64,000 nucleotides of DNA from Fasciolopsis buskii (Eukaryota; Platyhelminthes; Trematoda; Plagiorchiida; Fasciolidae). Numbering within the stretch: position 1 is the first letter of the stretch; every line of letters begins with the position of its first letter. The stretch lies in NCBI GenBank assembly GCA_008360955.1, contig LUCM01007745.1, forward strand, positions 55,386 through 119,385, read 5' to 3'. Shown here piece by piece: positions 21,680 through 33,900 of the stretch. The position numbers were made by a program, and so were the translations under genes. A model generated the notes under the pieces. The model made no database searches. It saw nothing but the letters and a program-made list of their open reading frames with translations, and was not told where the DNA came from.

Positions 21680-22430
21680 CAGCGCAGTCTACTAAGTTTC
21701 ATACAATGAAACAAGGTATTTTCAGAAATGGTACCTAGTACTAGATTCCTGACCTCCACGTTACTCACCCGGTCACTCCATCCAATCCTAGACATACTAC
21801 GTAGACATCGGTGGTCGAAAATATCCAACCGACGAACATCGCCCACACGCATACTCCAGGTCTCGCAACCGTACAACAGAACTGAGCTCACTGCGGTACA
21901 GTACACACGATCTTTCAACTTCAGTGAAGTATCAGAGTGACGCCACAAGTGCTTCAGTCCAACGTAAGCTGCCCGAGCCTTGGATATACGCGTGTTTACC
22001 TTCCACTGCCGAGCTACCATCGTTCAGCACGCAGCTACCAAGGTAGATGATACTGTCTACAATCATTATTTCCTCTGCGCTCAGCACCAAGTTCGGCATT
22101 GCTGTCGTCCAGTCCTGTAACAGTACTTTGCACTTTGAAGGTGCAAAGCACATGCCAAACCGAGCTATCGACTTCGAGAGTCTATCTAATACGCATTGTG
22201 CATGGTCCGCGGATTCGAACAGTCAAACAACGTCATCTGTGTAATCTAGATCACATAGCTCCCCTCCATTTCCCAGTTTGACTCCTACATTCTGAAGACC
22301 TCCTAAAGCGTCCTCCATCACTTCGTCCATTACGAAGTTGAACAGGAATGGAGAGATGGGACAATCTTGTCGAACGCCACTAGTTGTTTCGAATAAACTT
22401 GGTAGTTCACCGTATACCGATCAAGCGCAG
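21680..22430 (-). mobile_element. RTE-type reverse transcriptase fragment
   Basis: Minus-strand frames show CPISPFLFNFVMDEVMEDAL, then the active-site block as DLDYTDDVV (YTDD for YADD), GMCFAPSKCKVLLQDWTT, IIYLGSCV, GLKHLWRHSDTSL, SSVLLYGCETWSMR and FDHRCLRSMSRIGWSDRVSN. Stops and small indels interrupt it. It is one of the better kept RTE copies here. Confidence 0.85.
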
Positions 22431-22499
22431 TGGGATTGAACCGGAACCGAAACGACCTACGGAAGGCGCTGCAGTTAGCTACCGTCACAAATAGAATTT

Positions 22500-22555
22500 T
22501 AAAACAATACATATATATAAACACATGCATATATACACCTATATACATTAGGCCA
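22500..22555. repeat. AT/AC-rich low-complexity patch
   Basis: Alternating ATATATA and ACACATGCATATATAC units. Confidence 0.7.
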
Positions 22556-22739
22556 GGCTACAAGCTCTCATGATTCGGACGCAAAAAGTACATACAATTG
22601 CACAGGAAAGTTATCAATAGAAAAGTGTCATGTGTTTTGTCACCCTAGACATTTTTTTCTTTTTGGTTTCTAAGGGGGAGCCGTCAAAGCTATAGGCCAT
22701 ACATCATTCGAGCTATAGGCTTCAGTTCTGAGCCATGTC

Positions 22740-23910
22740 TCACAACATCCCTGACTAACTACAGTCTTCTACTGGGACCAAACAAGAATCCTAGGAACAC
22801 TAAATGAAGCCAAAGCCAAAGATACTACCACCATTAAGTAGTCCAAAGCCAGATGAATTGCTCGTGCATTACTGCACTGCAAGGGAGTATCATTGACAAG
22901 ATCCAAGTCAACAACTATCCGTTCCAAAAACTAGGTAACGGGTTCTGAATAACATCTTCTGCAGCAAAGTTGGAAGGAAAATTTGCATATGGAGCAGCTT
23001 TGTCGTGCTCCACGGAGAACAAGGAAGGGTTAACACAGACTGGCATAGGCCCTAGCCCGATCTACTTTAAAAAGGCATGACTCATTGAAGATCGATATAA
23101 GTTTTAGGTGTTCCATTTCCAAATAACCAGTTTAACACTGCAGACATGTCAACAACATCAAATGCTGCACGAATTTCTAACAGCATAATGATTGCTGGCC
23201 CAAGGAAAGTGAAGCGATGCTGTGATAACTGTCGATGGTTGAATTTTCGACTGATGCACTAATCTCAGACTGTTGCTTGTGAGCTTGTTCTTCCCGTGTT
23301 CTGTGCAACCTAAAAAGATGACAGACGCCAACACCTCTGGCGATACTGGGATCGGGTTAGTATCCCTATGGTTAACGTACTTACTACCCAAGCGCTTCTT
23401 GATGATTGGGACAACAGCCGAATGTGTTATAAGTTGTGATCTCGTCGAGGCGTCAGTCTTCCAGGGCAAAACCCTTTGATCAAGTTCTTCGTTCTTTCTT
23501 TAAACATATTCGGACAAAACCTCGAATCCAAGCTTTTGATGGAGGCTCGGGTTTCATTCTGAATCTCTGTTTTTGAAAGTGGATCCGTGGAAGCAGCCCA
23601 CGTGAAGTTTACCGGGATAAGAGAAACTGTCAATGAAACCAGCTAGAGTCATCTTCAGATTGCCAGCATACAAGATGTCGCTGCTGATTATGGATAGGTG
23701 AACCGTCGGCTTTGCATATCATTTTGCTGAAATTCAATAATTTCCAACCAGTTGCTAGGGGGAGGTAAAACAGCTTCTGAGAAATTCCATCTCCAAAGAT
23801 CGTTAAGACCTTCCGAACTGGTGCTCCCTAGGCAAGTTTTTGTTTGGTTTATGTCATGGTTCATTGTGCTTGATAGAGGAAAAGATGGGTTGGCTTGCGT
23901 CAAGAAGGCG
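22740..23910 (-). mobile_element. second RTE-type fragment (N-terminal half of reverse transcriptase)
   Basis: Minus-strand frames read PLSKTEIQNETRASIKSLDS (the region where RTE proteins have the PGPDG-type fingers), then AVVPIIKKRLGSKYVNHRD (the VVPIFKKG..NHRGISL block) and worn remains of the palm region down to about 22740. Several frameshifts. Same orientation as the fragment at 21680-22430 but another part of the protein with an AT-rich gap between, so either one broken element or two. Confidence 0.6.
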
Positions 23911-23985
23911 CTGAGACACAGCAGAATTCCAGGATGTCAGAATGCAGCAGGCCAATACACAATTCATCGAACCAGCGGAATTTAA

Positions 23986-25590
23986 GACATTCTTGACAAG
24001 CAACTATTGCTCATCTGAACTATCAGGCAGAGATCTTTCTAGCTTCATGGTTAGCGCTGTTCGGAAAAATTAAAAATACTCGGATCCGATAACATAAATC
24101 ATTCCAACCAACGCTGCACAACGCATCTTAGGCATCAACCAACGAGGATGGATAGCTCGCTTCTGGCTGACGCGTGGTTGGAGTCGGGAATGATAATGCA
24201 TTAGAAATGAAAATCATGTGAACGGTCCCACCATCTACAGCTAATTGTGATTTAGTCGATATGAGTTTATTGTTGACCTTACCAGAGTACATGCCGTATA
24301 GTCTATCGACGATTTCAGCCCCCTACCCCAACGATATGCTTAAAATGGGATCGAGAGCCATTCCCGTTTTCTGAAAGTCAGGGATTGACACAAAAAAGTA
24401 TTTTTGGTGGGACTCGTTTGAGGATGGACAACATGCCTGGGCAAAATTACTGTTACCCGCCTTGTTATGTTTCAAATGTTATGGCGCCTTCCATAGAAAG
24501 TGTAATCATTTGCATCTAAATACGCGTACGTTACCGTGACGTGTAAACTATCTGGCACATCAATAGATATGTGATTTGCACTGACCTCTACGTCTCGCGG
24601 AACACAGACAGCCGTCGACTTCGATCCGGTCAAACATTGCGGTTTCGGTCCACTTAATATTGCTCACATCAACCCCAGGATGAACTCCATGGCTCATGCA
24701 GGTTCGGCCTTGTCTATATAAGTTACACCACCTACTCGTAAAGGAATTCAAAAATTAAAAGAATATTCGTTTCAGTTAATATTCACCAAACAGATTCACT
24801 AATGTCGTTGCTCAGTGTTTAACAGCAAGACAAGCCCCGGTGACCACCAAATTTTCTCTGGAGTGACATGTTTCTGTAAGAAGGTGGATATTCAGTGGGA
24901 ACAGGAAGTGGACTTGCAAAGGTGAGTAAAGATAAGGACGGTGCAGTAGCTAACACACAGGATACAGTCTAACTGTGGACAAACTGATTTCTTCGAAACC
25001 ATTTTCACCCAAGCTACCAGTAAGAATGCTATAAACCAGCGTACTAACATAATGACCTCTCTTTTGCAATATGTTTCGCAACTTTTGACCAAGAAATTTG
25101 ACGGACTTTCAGCTTCAGTGTATATATCTATAGATTTGGCCCATAAAAACCCAGATAAGGATCAAGTAGCTGTAACCATAAAGATTTTGATAAAAACGTC
25201 ACAGAAAAAGTACCATGAAATATCAACGGCAATAAAAACAATAATAGTACCATTATTAATAATAACAACAAATAAGCAAAAACAGTGGATAGAAAGTTGA
25301 AAAATTTAAAACCTATTAAAAATTTTACTACACATTGTAACTTGCTTTCTTTTGGATGGTTGTTTCTTGTTTTTGTCATGCATGGAACGGGAAAGTTGAC
25401 AGCACTTCAAGCAACACTTGTGCCACTAATTCCGATTCTGAGCCCTACTAGTTGGCGTCTCTAACCAGCGGCTTCCGGCATCGTTTCCGTTTTAAGCCTT
25501 CCTCAAAAGCAGTGAGTAAAAAAAGTCTCCTTGTCAGTCCTAGAAAAGCGCTTTGCCCTTGAAAGAAACAAAGTGCATGCGATATATAAA
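23986..25590. other. no gene recognised
   Basis: Short frames only. A patch at 24893-24960 resembles 21280-21360 in wording (AGTGGACTTGCAAAGGTGAGTAAAGATAA against AGTGGACCTACACAGGTGGGAAAAGATAA, both followed by CAGNNNNNAACACACG/A), so an unnamed repeat is present at both places. Confidence 0.4.
24893..24960. repeat. unnamed dispersed repeat (partner 21280-21360)
   Basis: Same orientation as its partner. Both include a (G/A)GTGGACNT..CA.AGGTG.G.AAAGATAA core and a following AACACAC block that ends in ACACAG and TAACTGT. Function unknown. Confidence 0.5.
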
Positions 25591-25595
25591 ATGAC

Positions 25596-26131
25596 TCAGG
25601 CCGACAAGTTGTTTAAGGCTTTTTGGATAACTTGAGGGTTGTCTCCATAGAGAATGACTTTGTCAGCATAATCTAGATCATCACCTATAGGATTTGTTAG
25701 AAATTTTACACCATAGTCCGCAACTTCGTCGAAGGCTCTGCGTAGTGGGTCATCCATTGCAAAGTTAAAGAGGAAGAGGAGGTGGGGCATCCTTGCCGAA
25801 CACCGCTGGAGACAGCAAAGGATTGGGGACGTGACCCATACACCCTTAAACTGACCAAGGTCTGCTGGAAGGCAGCCCTCAGAATGGGAACGTACTTCTT
25901 GAGCACTGCGTTCTTCGGCATATAAGTCCAAAGGGCTGACCTGCAGGGAAAGCCAGAGAGCAGCCCCCGAGCCCAAAAACAAGAAGACGGTTGGCCTTTG
26001 GTAAAAATGCCGATCTTTAAAAAGTAAGCGGAGCGCTCAGATCCGATCAGTGCAGCTACGGCCAGGGCGGAGCCCAGCATGCTTTCCAGAACACTGGGGT
26101 TTGCGCAAAGGAAAAATTCTAAATAAAACAA
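25596..26131 (-). mobile_element. RTE-type reverse transcriptase fragment with a frameshift
   Basis: Two overlapping minus-strand frames share the job: one reads VYGSRPQSFAVSSGVRQGCP, the other LFLFNFAMDDPLRRAFDEVADYG and GDDLDYADKVILYGDNPQV. The active-site block is YADK where a live element has YADD. The switch between frames falls near 25760-25800. Confidence 0.8.
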
Positions 26132-28480
26132 CAGTTGACGAACACACTCTGCGTCAAGCTTCCTAAAATAAGAAAGATTACTGATTCTTCTGTCTAGATG
26201 TTTTAGAACAAGAACGTCAGTTAGCTGACCAGAACCACCTCTCCATCTTCAATAAGTGCAAGAGGGATGTCTTCTGGTCCATATCCTTTGTGCCGCTTGT
26301 GAATTTAGATTTGTCCCCAAACTTTGCTTTTGCCTTTGAACCTTTAAATACTGGTCTCAGATAACGTATAGCAGTACTGGCTGAAGTAGAGACAGCTGGC
26401 GGCCATTTAAATTTAGAGTAAAAATGCTTTACTTAGAAAGAAATTGGTTAGTAGTATTCAGTTAGCGATATTAATCCTTTCGCTGAAACCCGATTTCTGC
26501 GGTTCAGTGCCGCGATTGAGCTGAAAAGCTTTCTAGAATTCCCAGAATCAGGAACCGTTCCATCTCAGTGACACGCTCAGACCTAGGACCACCAGATCTC
26601 CAGATCATCTTGTAGACTGCTTTTCAGATGCAATCGCAGTTCACGGCATGATCTATCGTATCTTGTGTCAGTGGGAATTTATTGGCGATCAGGAGGTAGC
26701 GACAATGAATTCAGGGAAATCCGACTCCCGCATAAGTGGTAGACTGCACCACGATTATCTTTTTTCAAGTTTTTCCATCAGATAATGATGGATTCTAGTA
26801 TTTGGCCAAACATGGCCTGATAGGCTTCTAGTTCCTGGTAATCCTTCATATTGCTGGAGTTTAGACGCACATGCATGCACTGTTTAGGTCCCCCAAATTG
26901 CAAGCGTATAGTAACGCAGACTGGTATATGAGCGGAGTCAAGGCACGCTTTCCAGTAGGTAACCGCTTAGTGGTCGATTTTAGACCGTATCTATTCATGG
27001 GCTGCAGGACGCCAGGTGGGAGTGCAGTGTTTAAAGCGGCCAAAGTTTGTGCTTGATAGGAAAGGCTGGTGGTCCGCACACAGCTTCAGAAGTCTAGCTC
27101 CACTATCCAAGCCGATGATGTTTGATCAGTTCATAAGCCCGGATACTCATCGTGAACCTTTGCCACAGTTGATGGCGAGCATACAGATATAGGCTTCAGG
27201 CATCCCCAATAAAACAGACAGAGTGGAATGAAAAAAACTGCGTAAAGTTTATTACAAAGACGCCGGCTTCTTCGTCCTTTACACTCCATGTCAACCTTTG
27301 CTTATCAGGGTCAGTGCTTCTTCAGTGGTCCTAAAGTTACATGAATGCCCAAATCAAAGCATATGGTTAAATTAGGGTCGTACAACGGGCCCTTAATCAA
27401 AGGGTCTAATTTGAAGTTCAGTAGAATGATCACAGAATCTTGTAACCCACCGGTAACCAGTGAATGATTGCTATATTTACATGCCCCCCGGACAAGTCTA
27501 GACCTTGTTGGCTCCCAAAACTTTAGTACCGCATGATACTGCAGATGACGGCGCGTATACTGCTGGGTGTTTTTTAAGCCAATATTGGTTAGTTTGGGAT
27601 CAGGTTTTATTCATCTTTCTTAGAATTACAACCAAAGAGCAGTGAACACTGTGAAGAGAGCGGAACATTCGTCTTCGTTTTCCCGCTCTTTACCTCAAAC
27701 TTCTGACACTGAAGGGTCACCAGCTGAACCATCGTGCACACGACTGAGGGATATCTGCAACCTACTTGGGCACTGACTCGGAGACACTGCTCTGTTAAAA
27801 CGAAATATTTTAACCTGCCCCTCACATCCAGTAATGATATATACAGCTTCTGGATAACCGTTTACTCAACGCTGTTTTTCACGACATCTTGTGCAGGCAA
27901 CTAAACTTTGAAGTTGGTGACAAACCAAAGGAAAACAGGCGATTAACTTCCTGATGCACTCCAACATTTGGATCTATCCTTCTCGCCATTAGTCACAACA
28001 GCAAACACTCCCCACCGTTATTATCATAATTGTAACCACCATTTGCTGCCTGAAAACAAATGACGCTGTCCTGTAGCACTGCATCTGTGCAATGAAATTT
28101 GCGTAGCTTTTTATTCATTTTGCTTTTTCCCTTCATTGCTTCATTGGCCTCCACGGCTCTGACAACACTTGGCCTGCCACTTTGTTTGTTGAATTGACAA
28201 CTCTACGTCTAATTATGTTGTGACCTACCAAAAACCTGAGTGAACATCGGCCGGCTAGGATGTATTATTTATTTTGAAACATCCAGATATTTTGTAGGGA
28301 AAGTGCAACGTTACACAAAGCAACTAAATATTGTATGGGATCTGACAGCAATTGCGCAAATCAAATGTTTCGCTGTGATTACTGGATATTGTTTCATAAC
28401 TTCAAATTCTAACGGATGTGCACATGAACTTATCTTCCATAAGAGCTCCACTTATAAATGGATAGGTTGCCATCTGTGTG
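26132..28480. other. no gene firmly recognised
   Basis: The minus strand holds two short protein-like stretches: complement of 26295-26221 (KGYGPEDIPLALIEDGEVVL to stop, after a possible acceptor) and complement of about 28170-28000 (VVRAVEANEAMKGKSKMNKK). Neither has a known family or complete exon signals. The rest shows nothing. Confidence 0.3.
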
Positions 28481-29345
28481 CTTACAGTTGACTTTTTAGA
28501 TACAGGAGGACGTAAATTACGGCAGGCACCTTTATGGTGCTAATACAAATTTCAAAACGAGTGAAACAAATTTTATCAGAGGAAACTGCGGAATAATAAG
28601 AACGCTCTAGAGGCGAGACGAGAAAACGTGATACCTGCCCAATAAGTGCTTTTATGTACTTAGATATATATGGTTGACTCAAAATTGAACCAAAAATAGA
28701 CCCCTGAAAAGCACTACTTGCAGTACTGGGGATTAATTTTATGCGTCGTGGAGGCTGAGGTTGTTCCACCATAAGGGGAAAAGTTTTTCAGCGCAACATC
28801 TTAAATCCATAAAACATTTTATAGATTGCAGTTATTTTCTGAAGATCTGCAGAAAATAACTAGCTCGAGCTTGTTCCGATCGGAATTTCATATGAAACAC
28901 ATGGGTGAACGGTTTCTTATAGGGTCTGTTCGAAGCTGATAAAATCACAAAACGGTTTACAAAGTGGCCAGCAAATCGGTACAACAATGTTTTATCACTC
29001 ACAAATTCTCCACTCATATTTAGACTAATCAAAATTGATATAATTATGTTAGTTGTCTCCATAAACATTCTTCGAGCGAATATGTATTCTACTTACAGGT
29101 AAAATATACCGTGTGTATGCCGGCAGATTTTCGGTAAACGCAATCTGTCCGACTTTAATAAAGTCACCAAAGATGGGCAATGGCAAAAATGGTAAAACGA
29201 TTTGCTTGAACAATAAATAAAAATCATGCTAAAAGTTGCATCACTTTTTTAGAAAATCACAGTAAAACAGAACAATGGAAACAGTAAACATTAAATGGTG
29301 TCACTATTGTGAATGGTTTACAAACGATGAAGTATTTTTCCATAT

Positions 29346-29720
29346 ATGAGTATCAATACAGGATACTGTATTGATTCGTATCCAGTTGAACTAGTGCAAA
29401 TAAAGAACAATCATGAATTTATGTACTCTGTTTTATGCAGTCTTTACTTGGGAAAAAATAAACATGGAGACAAGAAAGTAGCCACATGGTACCGTGCACT
29501 TCGAGTTGCGCGAAAACTTATAACTAAACGCGATAACTTACGCCCAATCTTAAAAGTTGCAGTACCGCAACCCACTTTTCGGAACAGTTCACTTCCAGTT
29601 ACAGTTAGGTTCCAAGGCCATACTGTGAGATGCCCGATCGCCCAGGTTCTTGCAACGGGAGCTCCTTGGGTCAGACGATGCTTTGATAAAAAGAAGGCTG
29701 AAGAGCTTTTTAGTTCCTAA
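29346..29720 (+). other. unidentified open frame, 124 codons
   Basis: An open frame ending at TAA 29718-29720. A good internal acceptor (CTGTTTTATGCAG, ending about 29438) suggests the real exon begins with SLYLGKNKHGDKK. What follows is basic and helix-like (WYRALRVARKLITKRDNLRP), then a strand-like QPTFRNSSLPVTVRFQGHTV and CPIAQVLATGAPWVRRCF. It reads like a real domain, but I cannot name it. No AATAAA follows within 150 nt. It may be the last exon of a gene whose upstream exons I could not find, or a gene relic. Confidence 0.3.
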
Positions 29721-29904
29721 GGTGTATGTGCTTATCTTGTATGTGACTCCGACTTACCTTTTTAACACATTCAGAGTGGAAAAAATAATGATATTCCCCA
29801 TTTTCGTCAATCTCCTCAGCCCAACAATTCGCACACTGTTCTCCCAAAGCACAGTTATTCAAACATTACTTAGTTTCCTTTTGAATTTGCGCAGCGAGCC
29901 CACC

Positions 29905-31400
29905 TCAATCACTCCATCGTAGCTTTTTCCAGCTATCAACCGCTCTTAGGGAAAACGATTTTCTTCTCCATCCTGTAGCTGTCTGCGCTCTCACAAGCGT
30001 TTTTCCGTTCCTTTTTGGTAATTCGTTCCTCCTTAGCTGGAATAGGGGCACACGGTAACCCTGTATCTTGATCAGCCTCATAACGATTTCAATAGCCTGC
30101 ATTAAATCACCATCCATACGTCTTTCGACGAAGTACAAGTCAAGCGCCGTCGGCCTCAACTCACATCCCATGCGCCCCGCACGTCAAAATCAGCGTGCAA
30201 AGCCCTGTTGAACCTGTTCTAGCGTTTTCTTATCTTTTACAAATTACGGTTTCCTTGCCTGGATATAGTATTCCAAGTGTGGTTAGTAAAACACCGTGCA
30301 CAGCGGCAGAACGTTGAACACCCTAGATACTTCAATCCTGCCAAGTTGTTGTAAGGCACACCGCAACTTCTTGACCGCTTTCTGACAACGCACACTGGAT
30401 TTGAAGTTCACATTCACTAACATTCTGAGTCCCTCCGCCTGCTGCTTGTTTTCCATCGTCCCCGTGTGCCCACGTCGAGCCATGTGGGGAGTGGAACCAG
30501 CTTCTCCTTTCATGAATCGCTGGGGCCTTCTCAAGTTCAACGCAAGATCCTATTTTGACGACCACTGGTAAACTTTATCCAGACCCTTGCGGATCGCCTC
30601 ATTCTTTACTGTACCTAACAGTTTGATGTTGTCAGCAATCGAAACACGGATTTTCCAACCCACAGGCTATGATCTAAGATAGAGCCCTGAGACACCACGC
30701 CGTATAGCAATTTTCTGTCTGATAGACACTCCTCAACTCGCGCCCTGAAATATCTACCATTCAGACTTTGTGCTATCCAGTTCTTTATCCAACACGAAGC
30801 CTCTGCCCTCTGATCCAGACGTCTGAGGTTCACGGAATAAAAGACCCTCTTCTAGTCCAGAAGACGTCCTATTACTAGTTTGCTCTTGTTAATCACGACC
30901 ATTAGTTTTTCAGGAAGCTTAGCAAGTTGATCAGACAAGAATGTTTGTACCAAAACCATTTCGGTCCTTTGTCATTAAATTGTGGGCCTCCAGGTGATTG
31001 TGTAACGTCGCTAGGGCCCCTTACAAGAGTTTCCGGCACAGTGGATGTCAGATTCACCCTCCATTATCTGCCACGGTCATCTCTACCCTCGCCTTTGTGC
31101 GCCGGTATGATTGTCGAGGTCAGCCAGTTCTCGAGGAGCCGCCCTTCGTCCAGTGGTACATTAAAGAGCTGGGTGAAATATTTCACAGGGAACTCCGACA
31201 AAGGCTTTACTCGCGCTGGCTAGATTTATCAGGCCCTTCCACTTTCGACGAGTACATTTATTCAGGCTGTCCCACACTGCTTCTCCCGTCCAGCCTCCCA
31301 CTATATTAGTGACGGGTCTTAGTGTTTGTCTCCACGTCCCCTGATCAGGCTTGTATAATTCCTGAAAGAAATCCAAACTGGGGCCGGTTTTCTCCTGACC
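29905..31400 (-). mobile_element. decayed CR1/L2-like non-LTR retrotransposon, reverse transcriptase region
   Basis: Read 5' to 3' on the minus strand: PDQGTWRQTLRPVTNIVGGW and CTRRKWKGLINLASAS (fingers), RRLDQRAEASCWIKNWIAQSL and RVRVEECLSD-like text (complement of 30833-30615), VNVNFKSSVRCQKAVKKLR (thumb, complement of about 30430-30340), and the C-terminal RRMDGDLMQAIEIV..AVDSWKKL (30171-29905). The order fits one element with many frameshifts and an eroded active site. Confidence 0.75.
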
Positions 31401-31439
31401 TGGCTGTTTTCCACTCCACTCACGGTCTTCTCAAAGCAG

Positions 31440-32500
31440 CAGTGTACATTTCTCGACATCCGAGAGGCACGCGAAAGGCATGATCAAATTTACACAAAGT
31501 TGGCAAAGTGGACACGGAAAAAAATTCAGCCGTGAAAATACAGTGTCTCTGCCCTTATGAATATAATCTGCAACGTCATACGCTAAACACGAGGTTTAGA
31601 GCTTTTAAATCAAAGCTAGATAATTCTTCGCCAAAACTTTCTGGGGCTGACTATGAGTCGCGCACTGCGAGTCAATTCCTGTTTGAACCCATCAAAGGTG
31701 CGCATCGCCGGCGAAAAATTTGGCTGGGAAGCAATGGTGGACGTTTTCATATAGCAGATTTACCCGAAAATCAAGAGCGTTATGGGGTGAAAATGAAGAT
31801 CAATATGAATGTAATAACGGGATGGAGATGAGTCAAAACAACACTGAATATCATATGAGGTGGATGAAGAGCGGTAAGTAACACCATTCAAGAGTCAAAA
31901 TAATGCTGAGTGTGAAACAGCGGGAAACCTTCAAAGTCGTACCAAACAATTTACGGGACGAAAATACATGAAGAATTGTGGACGGAGAGACAATGGAACC
32001 TATAAAAATGGTCACTGGACTTGTGCGGACTGCGATGTGTGGCGGGAAGTAAACGGGTACGTGTAAGAAATACAATCAGTCCTTAGATACACTTGCCATG
32101 AATGATCTGTGTTCTTGTTTCATATCGGATATTTTAGTGTTCCGTGGCGATAGGGGTCTGGAGGCTCGGGGATTGCGCGGCATTTCAGTTAGTAACAGTT
32201 TTTGGCCAATCGTAATGGTTCATCTGAAATAAGGCACCCGGGGCGGTCTTTTACTTGACTTTATTTGTCATTAGGGTTACGCAACCAGGTACTGGAGCGT
32301 CAGATCCTAATAGCACCTTCCTAACACGGATGGGCAAACAGTGCATCGGGTGGAGTGGAGCTTTTGGCGATAGTCTGCGTTGCATCTGTGGTCACCGGCG
32401 AGCCTGGAGAAGAGCCAGAGAGAAGGCAGTCTGGAATTTGTTCCAGGTGGTGTTAAGGTGACTAAAAAAATGGAAACAACGATAACAGTCAGTTTCTTAC
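31440..32500 (-). repeat. copy A of an interspersed repeat of about 1 kb
   Basis: The reverse complement of 31600-31720 matches 47960-48060 closely (shared GGTGCGCATCGCCGGCG and AACTTTCTGGGGCTNACTATGAGTCGC). The reverse complement of 32380-32460 matches 47211-47295 (CTAGAACAAATTCCATACCG-type text and TCTTCTCCAGGC). So both ends of the unit recur in inverse orientation. No open frame spans it, which suggests a non-coding element or an LTR/UTR. Confidence 0.7.
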
Positions 32501-33199
32501 AAGGATTGCAGGGTCCAAGCGACTGTCTTGAAACACTCAGGAAGTAGTTTTTCGTTGACAGTAAGTGTGCAACAAACACCTCCTGTCCTTCCATCCCCTC
32601 TATTCATTCAGGAAAATGAGTAACTTCGCGCCATTGATTAATTTTCCCTTCTCCTAACTGCGACCCGGACTCAGTGGCGGTCACCACATCTTCATCCAGA
32701 GTCCCGAATTATACCTCCGATCACTTTTTGCACGAATTTGAACATCTGCATAGATTACCTCTATAACTCCCGTTCGCCGTGCTTTTGACCGCTGAACGAA
32801 TGGGAGCGTCGTATGTTGGGGCTTTACTCCCGAAGCCCTGGCCCGTTTTACGAGTAAAAATCGAGAGCCGCTCCCCCTGCCCTCACCGGATTCATATTTT
32901 GGCTCTTTCGGCCTAAGACAATCGCGGGTATCGGTTCCAGATTTAGATACCCAAAGTACGCCCGTTCAATACGTTCGCCTCTAGCCATGCTTCACGGAGT
33001 GATATTCAGTTGCCTTTCCTCACCCAGCTTTTGGATTTTCAGTTTGAGGAATTGCATCATCGCGGTATTGAATCCTGTCGATCCTGTCTGTGTATCCTTC
33101 ACCTTGATCTTACCGGTGGCAGTATCATCCGGCTCTTTAGCAATCTCAATTCTTCTGACCATTTTTATTCCATCGGCTAAGTCCAAGAATAATAATGTA

Positions 33200-33900
33200 T
33201 ATTTCTCATTTTGCGAGAAGCATGTGCAAGGCAAGATCAAATTTTTGCGAGGATGATGCACAGGAAATGTGCATAACAGAAAACAAAATGGGATAAGGGG
33301 GTAAGGGAAACCTCAAGTCATTGAAGAAGCACACCGAAAAGTGATAAGAGATGCTGCATAGCAATGGGGGAAGTACAAGTATGCCAGTGAGAAGCGATAA
33401 ATAGAAAACTAATTTTTTCGAGTCCGTACAGATTTTCCTGGGTCTGTTTGCAAGCAGCGCACTATAAGTCATTTCGTGGTTAGGTGCACTAAATGTGCGT
33501 ATTGCTGGCGCAAAACATAACCGTAGCTCAAAGGCGGATGTTGTGACGCGGACGGTTTCCCCAAACGTCAAGAGCTTTACGTAACGGGCGGAAAGGTTGA
33601 GCTAGGGAGATGAGAAGCAATGGTAATACGGTAGTTGGATGGGAACATTAAAAACCAAGCGAAACGACACGCAAATCGGATAAGGCTCGTGTTCTACAAC
33701 ATCAAACGGCCGAAAAAATGCTGAGAATGGAGAACTCCTGCTAAGAATGTCTCAAACTATCTGGGGATGTTTTATGAAGCTTGGATATGGGACTACTAAG
33801 AGTAATGATCTTATTTACATGCGAATTGCGGTAAGCTGTGCTGGGAGGTGCGTCGTACGAGAGAAAATTTGCGTAAGAACATTCCTTAAATACACTGGCC
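33200..33900 (-). repeat. copy B of the interspersed repeat
   Basis: The reverse complement of 33420-33590 matches 51490-51620 (shared AAATTTGGTGCACCTAAACATGAAATGACT-like text). It is more diverged than copies A and D. Confidence 0.6.

Noticed and set aside
26221..26295. Minus-strand tail KGYGPEDIPLALIEDGEVVL as a terminal exon
   Set aside because: Only 24 codons, weak acceptor, no poly(A) signal and no partner exon visible.
28000..28170. Minus-strand frame VVRAVEANEAMKGKSKMNKK as an exon
   Set aside because: It ends in low-complexity Gly/Asn-rich text, has no clear splice sites and no family.
32992..33261. Matching frames of 89 codons on both strands
   Set aside because: Mirror frames in repeat-derived DNA; no protein likeness on either strand.
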